Source of the DNA: UBA4416 sp963422675
GTDB taxonomy: Bacteria; Bacteroidota; Bacteroidia; B-17B0; Aurantibacillaceae
Assembly (NCBI GenBank): GCA_963422675.2
Contig: CAXVYS010000013.1
Span: 186,001-250,000, forward strand
DNA length: 64,000 nucleotides
Reading direction: 5' to 3'
Shown: in pieces, positions 44,113-53,533 of the stretch
Position numbering within the stretch: the first letter of the stretch is position 1
Layout of the letters: each line of letters opens with the position of its first letter
The notes under the pieces: generated by a model
The model's input: the letters and a program-made list of their open reading frames with translations, nothing else
Told to the model about the DNA's origin: nothing
Databases searched by the model: none
Made by a program: the position numbers and the translations under genes

Positions 44113-46530
44113 ATGCAAGAAGGAGTTTTATCAACAGCAAAAGGACTAAGTTTTGAAGATTTCAAAAAAATAGTTTTAGAAGATTTTCGTGTTATTAACG
44201 AAAGTAGACAAACAAGTATATTAGGAAGAAAAGAAGTACTTACCGGTAAGGCTAAGTTCGGGATATTTGGAGATGGAAAAGAATTAGCACAAATTGCTAT
44301 GGCTAAAGTTTTCCAGAATGGAGATTTTAGAAGTGGCTATTACCGTGACCAAACGTTTATGATGGCTATTGGCCAGTTAACGTTACAACAATACTTTGCC
44401 GGATTATATGGCCATACTGACCTTGAACAGGAACCGATGAGTGGCGGCAGGCAAATGGGAGGCCATTTTGGGACTCACACGTTAAACGCTGACGGATCTT
44501 TTAAAGACATCATTAACCAAAAAAATTCCTCAGCGGATATTTCTCCTACAGCAGGGCAAATGCCCCGTTTATTAGGTTTAGCATATGCTTCACATTTCTA
44601 TAAAACAAACCCGGATCTGCAACAGGGCAAATTTTTGAACTATAGCAATAAAGGAAACGAAGTTGCCTTTGGTACAATTGGCGATGCTTCTACTTCCGAA
44701 GGATTATTCTTTGAAACCATTAACGCCGCAGGTGTTTTACAGGTTCCTATGTTAATGAGTGTATGGGATGATGGCCACGGAATTTCTGTGCCTAAAAAAT
44801 ACCAAACTACTAAAGAAAGTATTTCAGAGATCTTAAAAGGATTTCAGAGAGATAAAGATGGTAAAGGCTTTGAGATCTTTAAAACCAAAGGTTGGGATTA
44901 TGCGCATCTGTGCGAAACTTATGAAAAAGCCATTAAAGTATGTCGCGAACAACATATTCCTGTATTGGTTCATGTAGAAGAAGTTACTCAGCCCCAGGGA
45001 CACAGTACTTCCGGTTCACACGAACGTTATAAATCGAAAGAGCGCCTGGATTGGGAAACTGATTTTGATTGCGTGAAAAAAATGCGTGAATGGATTATCC
45101 AGAATGCATTAGCGGATGAAGCTACTTTAAACGCCATTGAAGAAGAAACTAAAAATGCGGTAAAAGATGCTAAAGCTGCAGCCTGGACAGAATACTTAAA
45201 ACCTATTAAGGCTGAAGTTGCAGAAGTATCTGTGTTATTTGATACATTAGCTTCAACAACTAACGGTTCGCAAATTACTGCTCTAAAAACAGAATTGAAT
45301 AGCATTAAAGAACCCATCAGAAGAGATATTCACACGGCAGTTAAAAAAACATTACGCTTAACTAAAAACGAACTTTCAGAGGCAAGAACTAAATTAGCGG
45401 ATTGGTTACGTTTATCAAATATTGAAAATGCTGACCGTTACGGTTCTCATTTAATGTCACAGTCTGCTCAACAAGCTTCAAATATCAATGTTGTAGCAGC
45501 TACATATAATGATCAAAAGCCGGTTGACGGAAGAGAATTATTAAGAGAAAACTTTGATCATATCTTATCCAAATATCCTGAAGTGATGATCTTTGGGGAA
45601 GACTCCGGAAAAATCGGTGGTGTTAACCAGGGATTAGAAGGCTTACAGGCTAAATATGGCGAACACCGCGTATTTGATACGGGAATTCGGGAAGCTACCA
45701 TTATGGGACAGGCCATTGGATTAGCCATGCGTGGGTTAAGACCTATTGCAGAAATTCAATACCTTGATTATTTATTGTATGCCGTACAAATTATGAGTGA
45801 TGATTTGGCTACTGTACAATGGAGAACAAAAGGAATGCAAAAAGCACCGGTTATTATCCGCACACGTGGCCACCGGTTAGAAGGCGTTTGGCATAGTGGT
45901 TCACCAATGGGCATGATCATTAACTCCTGCCGCGGAATTAACGTATGCGTACCCCGTAACATGACTCAGGCAGCAGGTTTCTATAATTTGTTATTGGAAT
46001 CTGATGAACCGTCGTTAGTTATTGAACCGTTAAACGGCTACCGTTTAAAAGAGAATTTACCTTCTAACATCGGTGAATATAAAATACCTTTAGGTATTCC
46101 TGAAATGATACAGGAAGGCACGGATGTAACTATTGTTACTTATGGTTCATCTGTGAGAATTGCTTCAGAAGCTATAAAAATGCTTCAGGAACATGGTATT
46201 TCAGTTGAATTAATTGATGTTCAAACATTATTGCCATTTGATATTAACCATAGCATTGTTGAATCGGTTAAGAAAACAAACCGCGTCGTATTTTTTGACG
46301 AAGATGTTCCGGGAGGAGCAAGTGCATACATGATGCAGAAAGTAGTAGAAGAGCAAGGCGGATACCGTTATTTGGATTCTAAACCGGTAACTATTTCTGC
46401 CAAACCTCACCGTCCTGCTTATGGATCTGATGGAGATTATTTTTCTAAACCGAGTGCGGATGATGTTTTTGATGTTATCTACAATTTAATGTTAGAAGTA
46501 AATCCTGATAAATTCAGTAAAATATATTAA
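44113..46530 (+). CDS. Fused alpha/beta E1 component of a 2-oxoacid dehydrogenase
   Basis: 805 residues: an E1-alpha part (1-380, TPP site around GTIGDASTSEGLFFETINAA) fused to an E1-beta part (about 470-805, FGEDSGKIGGVNQGLEGLQ, EIQYLDYLLYAVQIMSDDLA). Such fused E1 enzymes in Bacteroidota act on branched-chain 2-oxoacids or related substrates with lipoyl E2 and E3 partners. The TPP motif starts GDAS in place of the more usual GDG. The E2 and E3 genes are not in the window. A middle helical linker of about 100 residues joins the two halves. Confidence 0.9.
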   Translation: MQEGVLSTAKGLSFEDFKKIVLEDFRVINESRQTSILGRKEVLTGKAKFGIFGDGKELAQIAMAKVFQNGDFRSGYYRDQTFMMAIGQLTLQQYFAGLYGHTDLEQEPMSGGRQMGGHFGTHTLNADGSFKDIINQKNSSADISPTAGQMPRLLGLAYASHFYKTNPDLQQGKFLNYSNKGNEVAFGTIGDASTSEGLFFETINAAGVLQVPMLMSVWDDGHGISVPKKYQTTKESISEILKGFQRDKDGKGFEIFKTKGWDYAHLCETYEKAIKVCREQHIPVLVHVEEVTQPQGHSTSGSHERYKSKERLDWETDFDCVKKMREWIIQNALADEATLNAIEEETKNAVKDAKAAAWTEYLKPIKAEVAEVSVLFDTLASTTNGSQITALKTELNSIKEPIRRDIHTAVKKTLRLTKNELSEARTKLADWLRLSNIENADRYGSHLMSQSAQQASNINVVAATYNDQKPVDGRELLRENFDHILSKYPEVMIFGEDSGKIGGVNQGLEGLQAKYGEHRVFDTGIREATIMGQAIGLAMRGLRPIAEIQYLDYLLYAVQIMSDDLATVQWRTKGMQKAPVIIRTRGHRLEGVWHSGSPMGMIINSCRGINVCVPRNMTQAAGFYNLLLESDEPSLVIEPLNGYRLKENLPSNIGEYKIPLGIPEMIQEGTDVTIVTYGSSVRIASEAIKMLQEHGISVELIDVQTLLPFDINHSIVESVKKTNRVVFFDEDVPGGASAYMMQKVVEEQGGYRYLDSKPVTISAKPHRPAYGSDGDYFSKPSADDVFDVIYNLMLEVNPDKFSKIY

Positions 46531-46573
46531 TTTCGTCAAAAAATCAGCTTTCATTAAATAACAATTGTATACA

Positions 46574-47188
46574 ATGAAATTTTCAAAATATATTTTCTCT
46601 TTAGTTTTTATCGCGGGTACTTCTGTTGGTTTTTCACAGGAAGAACCTAAAAAAGATGAAAAGAAAATCCAGGAAGTAGTTAACGTTGATGCTATGACCA
46701 AGGAAATAAAAAAAGATGCGGAAGGCAATGAAATTGCTGATACTCTGCCCTCTCCTGCTGCAACGGTTTCTGAAATATTAAAGCGTTCGGTGAACTTTGT
46801 AAAAATCGAATCATCCAAATACACTAAAACTAACGGCGTAACAACCGGAAGTAAAGCTGAATTTTCAGCTTCTTTTAACTATAAACCAAAAGAATTAAAC
46901 CCGCAGGCAGATGTTCAGGGTTCTTTTACCATGCATGTAAGTGTTGAAGCAAAAGAAGGTAAATACCGTTATACAATATCAAAGATTACACATGTTGCCA
47001 AAAATCCTGAGTATTCGGGTGGAGATATTTATGCGGAAGTGCCTAAATGCGGAAGTATGAAATTACCACCGGATCAATGGAAACATCTGCGCAGCGAAGC
47101 TTTAAAAAATGCTTCTTTGGTAGCAACTGACTTGAAAGCATTTATGAAAAAAGCCAGTTCAGAGCCTATTAATGCTGACGAATGGTAA
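46574..47188 (+). CDS. DUF4468-like secreted protein
   Basis: About 204 residues from ATG 46574 with signal peptide (MKFSKYIFSLVFIAGTSVGFS); a TTG three codons earlier also opens the frame. The acidic-basic linker EEPKKDEKKIQEVV precedes a TBP-like alpha/beta domain (GSFTMHVSVEAKEGKYRYTI) as in DUF4468 proteins. Function unknown. It follows the E1 gene by 43 bases and ends in a strong terminator. Confidence 0.68.
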   Translation: MKFSKYIFSLVFIAGTSVGFSQEEPKKDEKKIQEVVNVDAMTKEIKKDAEGNEIADTLPSPAATVSEILKRSVNFVKIESSKYTKTNGVTTGSKAEFSASFNYKPKELNPQADVQGSFTMHVSVEAKEGKYRYTISKITHVAKNPEYSGGDIYAEVPKCGSMKLPPDQWKHLRSEALKNASLVATDLKAFMKKASSEPINADEW

Positions 47189-47208
47189 TCCATTCAGGTA
47201 ATGATATA

Positions 47209-47237
47209 AATCCTTCCACCAACCTGGTGGAGGGATT
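47209..47237 (+). terminator. Terminator after the DUF4468-like gene
   Basis: AATCCTTCCACCA (47209-47221) pairs with TGGTGGAGGGATT (47225-47237), one G-U pair, 3-base loop, then a T tract. Confidence 0.9.
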
Positions 47238-47264
47238 TTTTTTGAATAGTTAAAAGCTTTGATC

Positions 47265-48299
47265 ATGAAAAACTTAGAAGTATATTCTAAAAAACACATT
47301 GACGGGATTCTCCGTACACGGAAAAACGAAATTAAAATCGGGGAAGAAGTTGGTTACAGTTCACCAAACGGAGATTGGGAAAAAGACCTTGAACTCTCTG
47401 AATGTAAGTTTGTGTTATTGGGTATTCCTGAAGATATTGGTGTAAAAGCCAATTATGGACGTGGAGGAGCTCATACAGCCTGGAAACCTGCACTGGAGAG
47501 TTTCTTAAACCAACAAAGCAACAGCTTCCTCTCCGGAAAATCTATTTTTGTTTTAGGGAATATTTTTGTGGATGACCTCATGGAAAAATCACATCACTTA
47601 ACCACTAAAACAGCTGAGGATATTAAACAGTTAAGAGACCTGGTAAGCCTAGTGGATGAAAGAGTGTGTACTGTTGTTGAAAAAATTATTGCTTTAAAAA
47701 AGATTCCCATTATTGTTGGAGGTGGGCACAATAACGCCTACCCTATTATTAAAGGAAGTGCAAACGCTTCGGGTAAAAAAGTAAATGTCATTAATTGTGA
47801 TCCGCATTCCGATTTCAGGCCATTGGAAGGAAGACACAGTGGCAATGGTTTCAGTTACGCGTATGAAGAACATTTTTTAAATAAATACGCTGTATTTTGC
47901 CTACATGAGCAATATAATACCGCCCAGGTATTGGTAGATTTTACAAAGCAAAATGCACATTTATTTTATACAACTTACGAAGATGTTTTTATACGGGAAA
48001 GTAAAACCTTTACGCAGGCATTAAATCAAACAATTGGGTTTGTAAAAAACGAGGCATGTGGAGTAGAAATAGATCTGGATGCCATTACCAATGTCCCTTC
48101 GAGTGCTAAAACAAGTAGCGGTATTTCTCCGGTACAGGCAAGGCAATATGCTTACCAGGCAGGGAAACAATTAAACTCGTTGTATTTCCATATTGCGGAA
48201 GGTGCCCCTATTCTATCACATATAAAAGCGGATAATAAAACAGGGAAGTTAATCGCTTACTTAATGACTGATTTTATAAAAGGGATTGCAGAAAAATAA
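47265..48299 (+). CDS. Formimidoylglutamase-like ureohydrolase (arginase family)
   Basis: About 344 residues from ATG 47265. The dimanganese motifs of the arginase fold are visible: GGGHNNAYPIIKG, NCDPHSDFRPLEGRHSGN and EIDLDAIT. The N-terminus has GIPEDIGVKANYGRGGAHTA. Among the family this pattern fits formimidoylglutamase (HutG-like), which releases formamide from N-formimidoyl-glutamate in histidine breakdown. No other hut genes are in the window, so the substrate remains an inference. Confidence 0.84.
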   Translation: MKNLEVYSKKHIDGILRTRKNEIKIGEEVGYSSPNGDWEKDLELSECKFVLLGIPEDIGVKANYGRGGAHTAWKPALESFLNQQSNSFLSGKSIFVLGNIFVDDLMEKSHHLTTKTAEDIKQLRDLVSLVDERVCTVVEKIIALKKIPIIVGGGHNNAYPIIKGSANASGKKVNVINCDPHSDFRPLEGRHSGNGFSYAYEEHFLNKYAVFCLHEQYNTAQVLVDFTKQNAHLFYTTYEDVFIRESKTFTQALNQTIGFVKNEACGVEIDLDAITNVPSSAKTSSGISPVQARQYAYQAGKQLNSLYFHIAEGAPILSHIKADNKTGKLIAYLMTDFIKGIAEK

Positions 48300-48327
48300 T
48301 TGGTACGCAGTATTTTAAATGAAGTAC

Positions 48328-50307
48328 TTACTTTTTAGTGAAATGTATTTCGAAGTTTGCTCCCGGATCATTGTAAATTTTAAGTTCTGCCGAAATCTGG
48401 TCAGATAAAATAGAAACGATATCCAATCCTAAAGAATGTAAACGTGTAATGTCGAAATCAGCTGGCATACCTACTCCATCATCGCTTACCTTTAACATAT
48501 AGGTGTTTTTATAGAGCTTGGCCAGTTCTATGGTAACAAGTCCTTTATTGTTTTTAAAGGCATGTTTATAGGCATTTGAGATGAGCTCGTTGGTTATTAA
48601 TCCCAATGGGATAGCCGTATCAAGGTCTAATTCAAGTTCAACCAATTTTTGTTTTATAATAATATGATTAGCTGTTAATGAAAAACTATCGGATAATTGT
48701 GAGACCAGGTTTGATAAATATTCGTTAAACAGCAGGGTCGTCATTTGGTTGTTACGGTATAACAATTGATGAAGTAAAGCCATTGAGTTGATTCTGTCCT
48801 GAGCCTCTTTTAATGAATTTAATATTTCCTGGTTTTGAGTTTTACCGGATTGTAGTTTTAATAAGCTTGAAATGATCTGAAGATTATTTTTCACCCTATG
48901 ATGCACTTCTTTAATCAACAGGTCTTTTTCTACCAATGCTTTGTTGATGATTACATTTCTTGTTTCAATTTGCCGGTTTTTTAATTCCAATAATTGTTTT
49001 TGCGCTTTGGTTTTTCTAAGTTGTGATGATACAATAATGATAATAAACACCAGTATACCACCACCCAGGAACAAGATATTCTTAATAGTTCTTTGTTTGT
49101 CTACTTCATCTGTTCGCTCCTTTATTTTTTGTTGATTTTCCCTGATGAGAGTTTCCTTTTCTACCATCTGATTACTTACCTGTGCTGAGATTAATTCTCT
49201 CAAATTTTCCTGCGCATCGGTACTATCTTTAAATGCAGTATATCTTTTATAATAATCCAGGCAAAGGCGCTGTAACCCCATTTTTTCATAATACACCGCG
49301 TATTGTTTTAATATATTCAGTTTCGTTCTGTAATCATCTATATTCTTTAATCTTGTGTTGGCACTATCCAGGTAGCTTTTACTTAAAGGATATTGCTGTA
49401 GTAATAAGTAACATTTTGATAATTCTATTTCGCTGATAGCTGCATTAAGGTAGTTTTGTGATTTGATGCTAAACAAAACATCTTTTTTTAATAAGGGGAT
49501 AGCCTTGTAATATTCCTTTAACGCAATATATGATTGACCAATATTCCCTTCAATTAACGAGATGGTAAACTCATCACTCAGAGACAACTTATTATCAAGA
49601 TGGGCGTTACTAAAAATAGCACGCGCTTTATTGTAGCAGATGATAGCGCTATCCTGCATACCATAATGAGCCCAAAACAGCCCTCTGTCGTTGTAATAGT
49701 TTAACAACATATCTTTATTATTTTTTATGTCTTCAAATTCCAGTAATTGTTGATTAAGGCATTCTTTATACAACTTCATTTCATAGTAGATGTTGCTTAA
49801 TTTTGGATAAAGGATCCAGCCGTTAATTTCGGGATGCTTCTTTTTTATACCCACAATTACCCGGTGAATATTGATGGTTTTGCTTAAGGAGTGAATGTTG
49901 AAGTACGAAATTTTTAAAAAGTATAGCACACGGGCGCTATCGATAGCCGATTTGATCTTATTTTTAACCAGTAAGTCAGTAAAAACAGGAATAGCTTTAG
50001 AGTAATTTCTATTTTGGAAATAAAGTTCCCCTTCTATTTTTGCAAACTTGGTAAGGATCTCTGTTTGATTATCAATAACGGCTTGTTCTTTTATCGACTC
50101 TAATTGGTTTTTAATCAGGCGGTAACATTCCGGTTTAAACTTTACATTCAACGTATCGAACATATGTACTTTACCAGCAAGGCTTTGCTTATTAAATAAT
50201 TTTAAAAACTCTATCGTATAATTTTCCTGGGCATAACTATTATTATACAGAAAAATCGAAATAAGAAGAAAACAAAAACGTTTTAGAATATGATAATATT
50301 TAAGCAT
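48328..50307 (-). CDS. TPR-containing sensor histidine kinase (HisKA_2 type)
   Basis: 659 residues: a signal peptide, about 350 residues of TPR-like repeats in the periplasm (EYYKAIPLLKKDVLFSIKSQ), a membrane helix (about 408-427, NILFLGGGILVFIIIIVSSQ), a coiled coil, then a HisKA_2 box LIKEVHHRVKNNLQIISSLL with the phospho-acceptor His in HHRVKNN and an ATPase domain (NELISNAYKHAF, DDGVGMP). No receiver domain and no adjacent response regulator, so it signals to a partner elsewhere. The 257-bp gap to dnaB (50308-50564) shows no supported gene. Confidence 0.9.
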   Translation of the reverse strand: MLKYYHILKRFCFLLISIFLYNNSYAQENYTIEFLKLFNKQSLAGKVHMFDTLNVKFKPECYRLIKNQLESIKEQAVIDNQTEILTKFAKIEGELYFQNRNYSKAIPVFTDLLVKNKIKSAIDSARVLYFLKISYFNIHSLSKTINIHRVIVGIKKKHPEINGWILYPKLSNIYYEMKLYKECLNQQLLEFEDIKNNKDMLLNYYNDRGLFWAHYGMQDSAIICYNKARAIFSNAHLDNKLSLSDEFTISLIEGNIGQSYIALKEYYKAIPLLKKDVLFSIKSQNYLNAAISEIELSKCYLLLQQYPLSKSYLDSANTRLKNIDDYRTKLNILKQYAVYYEKMGLQRLCLDYYKRYTAFKDSTDAQENLRELISAQVSNQMVEKETLIRENQQKIKERTDEVDKQRTIKNILFLGGGILVFIIIIVSSQLRKTKAQKQLLELKNRQIETRNVIINKALVEKDLLIKEVHHRVKNNLQIISSLLKLQSGKTQNQEILNSLKEAQDRINSMALLHQLLYRNNQMTTLLFNEYLSNLVSQLSDSFSLTANHIIIKQKLVELELDLDTAIPLGLITNELISNAYKHAFKNNKGLVTIELAKLYKNTYMLKVSDDGVGMPADFDITRLHSLGLDIVSILSDQISAELKIYNDPGANFEIHFTKK

Positions 50308-50564
50308 TTTATTGTTATAAAGATATCATAATAAATCATAAAACATTTATAACATTCTGTTAACTTTTTGATTGTTTAAAAGTTTAAATGCTCTTTTCTT
50401 AACCAAAATTTGAGTGGAATTAGGGTTACTAACAAATTGAGAGTTGATAATCAGTTCATTAAAAAGGGTTGTTAAACAGATGTTAACATCCATGATGCCG
50501 GTAAAAAATCGTACCTTCACGAATTGAAAAGTATTAAGCACTTTTACCCTCCCGTACCATATTT

Positions 50565-52133
50565 ATGCAGAGTTTCGACAACCAAAATAAAACCAGAAAA
50601 AAATTATATTCACCGGCAAACCCTAATGAAATTGGGAAGCTGCAGCCGCAGGCCGTAGAACTGGAAGAAGCTGTTTTAGGAGCAATGTTACTTGAGAAAG
50701 ATGCCTTAAGCACTGTAATCGATGTATTATCACCTGAAAGTTTTTACAAAGAACAAAACGGCCTTATATTTAAAGCAGTATATACCCTGTTTAACCGTTC
50801 AGAACCTGTAGATATCTTAACGGTAACACAAGAATTAAAAAGAACAGGTGAATTGGAATTAGTAGGTGGTTCCTTTTATGTGTCTTCTTTAACCAATCGT
50901 ATTGCCTCATCCGCTAATATTGAATACCATGCCCGTATTGTGGCGCAAAAATATTTACAGCGTGAATTGATTCGTATTAGTACAGAAACCATTAAGTCGG
51001 CCTATGAAGATAGTACAGACGTATTTGAATTATTGGACGCTACAACACAACATATTTTTGAGATCCTGGATTCTAATGTACGTAAGCAGCATGCCGGCAT
51101 GACTTCTTTAATTGCACAGGCAATTACTGAAATTGAAACGGCGTCGCAGCAAACAGATGGGTTATTAGGTGTTCCTTCAGGATTTACCGCGTTAGATAGA
51201 ATTACCGGTGGATGGCAGAAATCGGATCTTATGATCCTGGCAGCTCGTCCGGGTATGGGTAAAACAGCCTTTGTGGTAACAATGGCAAAAAATGCAGCGG
51301 TTGAATTTAATAAGCCGGTTGCTATTTTCTCTTTAGAGATGTCTTCTTTACAATTGGTAAAACGTTTGATCTCTTCGGAAACAGAAATTGCTCAGGACAA
51401 AATTTTAAAAGGTAATTTAGATAATCATGAGTTTGTTCAGTTAAATGAACGGATCAAAAAATTATCAGTTGCTCCTTTATATATTGATGACACCCCTGCT
51501 CTATCCATCTTTGAATTAAGAGCTAAAGCACGCCGTTTAAAAGAACAACAAAATATTTCGATGATCATTATTGATTACTTGCAATTAATGAGCGGTGGCC
51601 CGGATAGTAAAGGGAACCGTGAGCAGGAAATTTCCATGATCTCAAGGGGTTTAAAATCTTTGGCAAAGGAATTAGAGATACCTATTATTGCACTGTCTCA
51701 GTTAAGTCGTCAGGTAGAAAATCGTCCCGGGGGCAGCAAAAGGCCACAGTTAAGTGATTTACGTGAGTCGGGAGCTATTGAACAGGATGCGGATATGGTT
51801 ATGTTTATTTACAGACCTGAATATTATGGTTTGGAAGTGGATGAAAATAACCAGCCAACCAAAGGACGTGCGGAAATTATTATTGCCAAGAACAGACACG
51901 GATCTATTGTAGATGTACCATTAAGATTTATCGGGCAATTTGCAAAATTTGCCGATCTGGATTATGCCGAAGGCCAGGATATTTATTCAGGAAACTCCAA
52001 CAATGGTGTGGTTCAGAATACAGACTTCCTTTCACAGCCAAATACCAAAACGGTACAATCTACCAAATGGGATGATGATGAGCCTTCCAACAACGATATC
52101 ATTAGAAGAAATGATATTGACGAAGTGTTCTAA
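50565..52133 (+). CDS. dnaB: Replicative DNA helicase DnaB
   Basis: 522 residues. The N-terminal domain (PQAVELEEAVLGAMLLEKDA) is followed by the RecA-like motor with Walker A AARPGMGKTAF, Walker B MIIIDYLQLMSG and the late motifs LSQLSRQVENRP and LRESGAIEQDADMV. DnaB is the hexameric 5'-3' helicase of the replication fork. It may also unwind the phage replicative form, as many ssDNA phages rely on host helicase. The tail is acidic, as is usual. Confidence 0.97.
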   Translation: MQSFDNQNKTRKKLYSPANPNEIGKLQPQAVELEEAVLGAMLLEKDALSTVIDVLSPESFYKEQNGLIFKAVYTLFNRSEPVDILTVTQELKRTGELELVGGSFYVSSLTNRIASSANIEYHARIVAQKYLQRELIRISTETIKSAYEDSTDVFELLDATTQHIFEILDSNVRKQHAGMTSLIAQAITEIETASQQTDGLLGVPSGFTALDRITGGWQKSDLMILAARPGMGKTAFVVTMAKNAAVEFNKPVAIFSLEMSSLQLVKRLISSETEIAQDKILKGNLDNHEFVQLNERIKKLSVAPLYIDDTPALSIFELRAKARRLKEQQNISMIIIDYLQLMSGGPDSKGNREQEISMISRGLKSLAKELEIPIIALSQLSRQVENRPGGSKRPQLSDLRESGAIEQDADMVMFIYRPEYYGLEVDENNQPTKGRAEIIIAKNRHGSIVDVPLRFIGQFAKFADLDYAEGQDIYSGNSNNGVVQNTDFLSQPNTKTVQSTKWDDDEPSNNDIIRRNDIDEVF

Positions 52134-52242
52134 ATTCTTTAGGTAAAATCTATTCATGAGGAATCTTTTACTCAATAATGGATGTATTTGGTAAATATTA
52201 AACACTTTTTAGGATTAAAATAAGACGTATTAACATGGCATC

Positions 52243-52284
52243 AAATTTTTAATTGGGTTCTACATATGAACCAATTAAAAATTT
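52243..52284 (+). promoter_or_regulatory. Long inverted repeat in the leader of the 144-residue gene
   Basis: Arms 52243-52260 and 52268-52284 pair over 17 bp with one bulged G; outer part AAATTTTTAATTGG, loop TACATAT. It ends 4 bases before ATG 52289, so in mRNA it would lie at the ribosome-binding region; in DNA it may be an operator. Confidence 0.6.
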
Positions 52285-52288
52285 AAAC

Positions 52289-52723
52289 ATGAAAAAGTTA
52301 ATGATCTTAAGCTTACTTGCTTTAGGAGCAGGTTACGCTGAAATGAAAGCTCAACAACCCACAGTAGTGATGAGCGATAAAACAGGATGGCACAAAATCG
52401 GTGAAACAAAAGTGGATTTCACTAAAGATAAAGATGAAGTAATTGTAATGGGCGCTGATCGTTTTGCGAAAATTAAATTTAAAGTAACCGATGCACCTAT
52501 TGAATTTACAGCTATTGAAATATTTTATGAAAGCGGGGATAATCAAAAAATACCTATGAGTACATTAATCAAATCACCGGGAGAAAGCCGTACGATTGAT
52601 CTTAATGGTGGGGAACGCAGTTTGAAAAAAATTGTATTTATGTATAAAACCATTCCCAATTATAAAGACAAAAAAGCTCATGTAGAAATATATGGTGACA
52701 AAACAAATACGGATAAAAAATAA
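52289..52723 (+). CDS. Secreted DUF2541-like protein
   Basis: 144 residues from ATG 52289, which opens a signal peptide (MKKLMILSLLALGAGYAEMK). The mature part GWHKIGETKVDFTKDKDEVI and KIVFMYKTIPNYKDKKAHVE recalls DUF2541 (as in E. coli YaaI), a small beta-sandwich of unknown function. It is preceded by a long inverted repeat and followed by a terminator, so it is monocistronic and probably regulated in its leader. Confidence 0.7.
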   Translation: MKKLMILSLLALGAGYAEMKAQQPTVVMSDKTGWHKIGETKVDFTKDKDEVIVMGADRFAKIKFKVTDAPIEFTAIEIFYESGDNQKIPMSTLIKSPGESRTIDLNGGERSLKKIVFMYKTIPNYKDKKAHVEIYGDKTNTDKK

Positions 52724-52739
52724 ACCGGTTTTAAAATTA

Positions 52740-52770
52740 AGCTACACAAAACGATTTGTGTGGCTTTTTT
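52740..52770 (+). terminator. Terminator after the DUF2541-like gene
   Basis: AGCTACACAAA (52740-52750) pairs with TTTGTGTGGCT (52755-52765) with one wobble pair and a 4-base loop, then TTTTT. Confidence 0.85.
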
Positions 52771-52869
52771 AGTTCTATACTTTTGGATTTGATAACGATA
52801 GAATAATATCGGGTTAAAGGTTAATGTGTAAATTAGTAAAGTAATGCTATTCATCATTACACCCGTCAT

Positions 52870-53451
52870 ATGAGAAGTATCACTGTTTTTTGCGGATCGA
52901 GTTTAGGATCGGAAGATATCTATAAAGAGCAAGCCTTTATGGTTGGTGAAACACTGGCCAAACAACAAATAACATTGGTATATGGTGGCGCAAAATATGG
53001 TTTAATGGGAGCTGTAGCAGATGGAGCGTTAAAACATGGCGGTAAAGTAATAGGCGTATTACCGTATTTTTTAAAGAATAAAGAAATTGCCCATAAAAAC
53101 ATTACAGAGCTCATATCTGTAGATACCATGCATGAAAGAAAAGCGGTTATGAATGAGCTGTGCGATGGCTTTATTACATTACCGGGTGGCTTTGGTACGA
53201 TGGAAGAATTATTTGAGATCATGACGTGGTCTCAGCTTGGTCTGCACGGTAAGCCTATCGGGCTTTTAAACATAAACGGGTTTTACAATATTTTTAATGA
53301 GCTCATCCAATCCATGGTTACGAAAGGTTTTGTAAAAGAAACGAATCAAAAAATGCTATTGGTTAACAATCAAATTGATGCTCTTTTACATCAAATGGTA
53401 AATTATATCCCCCCCGTAACCGATCGTTGGCTCTCGGAAGAAACAACCTGA
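52870..53451 (+). CDS. LOG family protein (nucleotide phosphoribohydrolase)
   Basis: 193 residues of the TIGR00730/LOG family. FCGSSLGSEDIYKEQAF at the start and the signature PGGFGTMEELFEIMTWSQLG with the catalytic Glu are present. LOG enzymes split nucleoside 5'-monophosphates (in plants cytokinin ribotides) into base and ribose 5-phosphate; in bacteria some act as AMP or pyrimidine nucleotide hydrolases. Substrate here unknown. Confidence 0.92.
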   Translation: MRSITVFCGSSLGSEDIYKEQAFMVGETLAKQQITLVYGGAKYGLMGAVADGALKHGGKVIGVLPYFLKNKEIAHKNITELISVDTMHERKAVMNELCDGFITLPGGFGTMEELFEIMTWSQLGLHGKPIGLLNINGFYNIFNELIQSMVTKGFVKETNQKMLLVNNQIDALLHQMVNYIPPVTDRWLSEETT

Positions 53452-53533
53452 TAGCAGTGATTTAAATAAGAGTTATCCTTATTTTATTTCTACCTTACCG
53501 GTGTTCTAAACTTAGAATTAATAACTGAAATTT

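Noticed and set aside
50347..50541. 64-codon frame on the minus strand before dnaB
   Set aside because: No start context, no neighbour coupling and composition like the intergenic DNA; read as non-coding.
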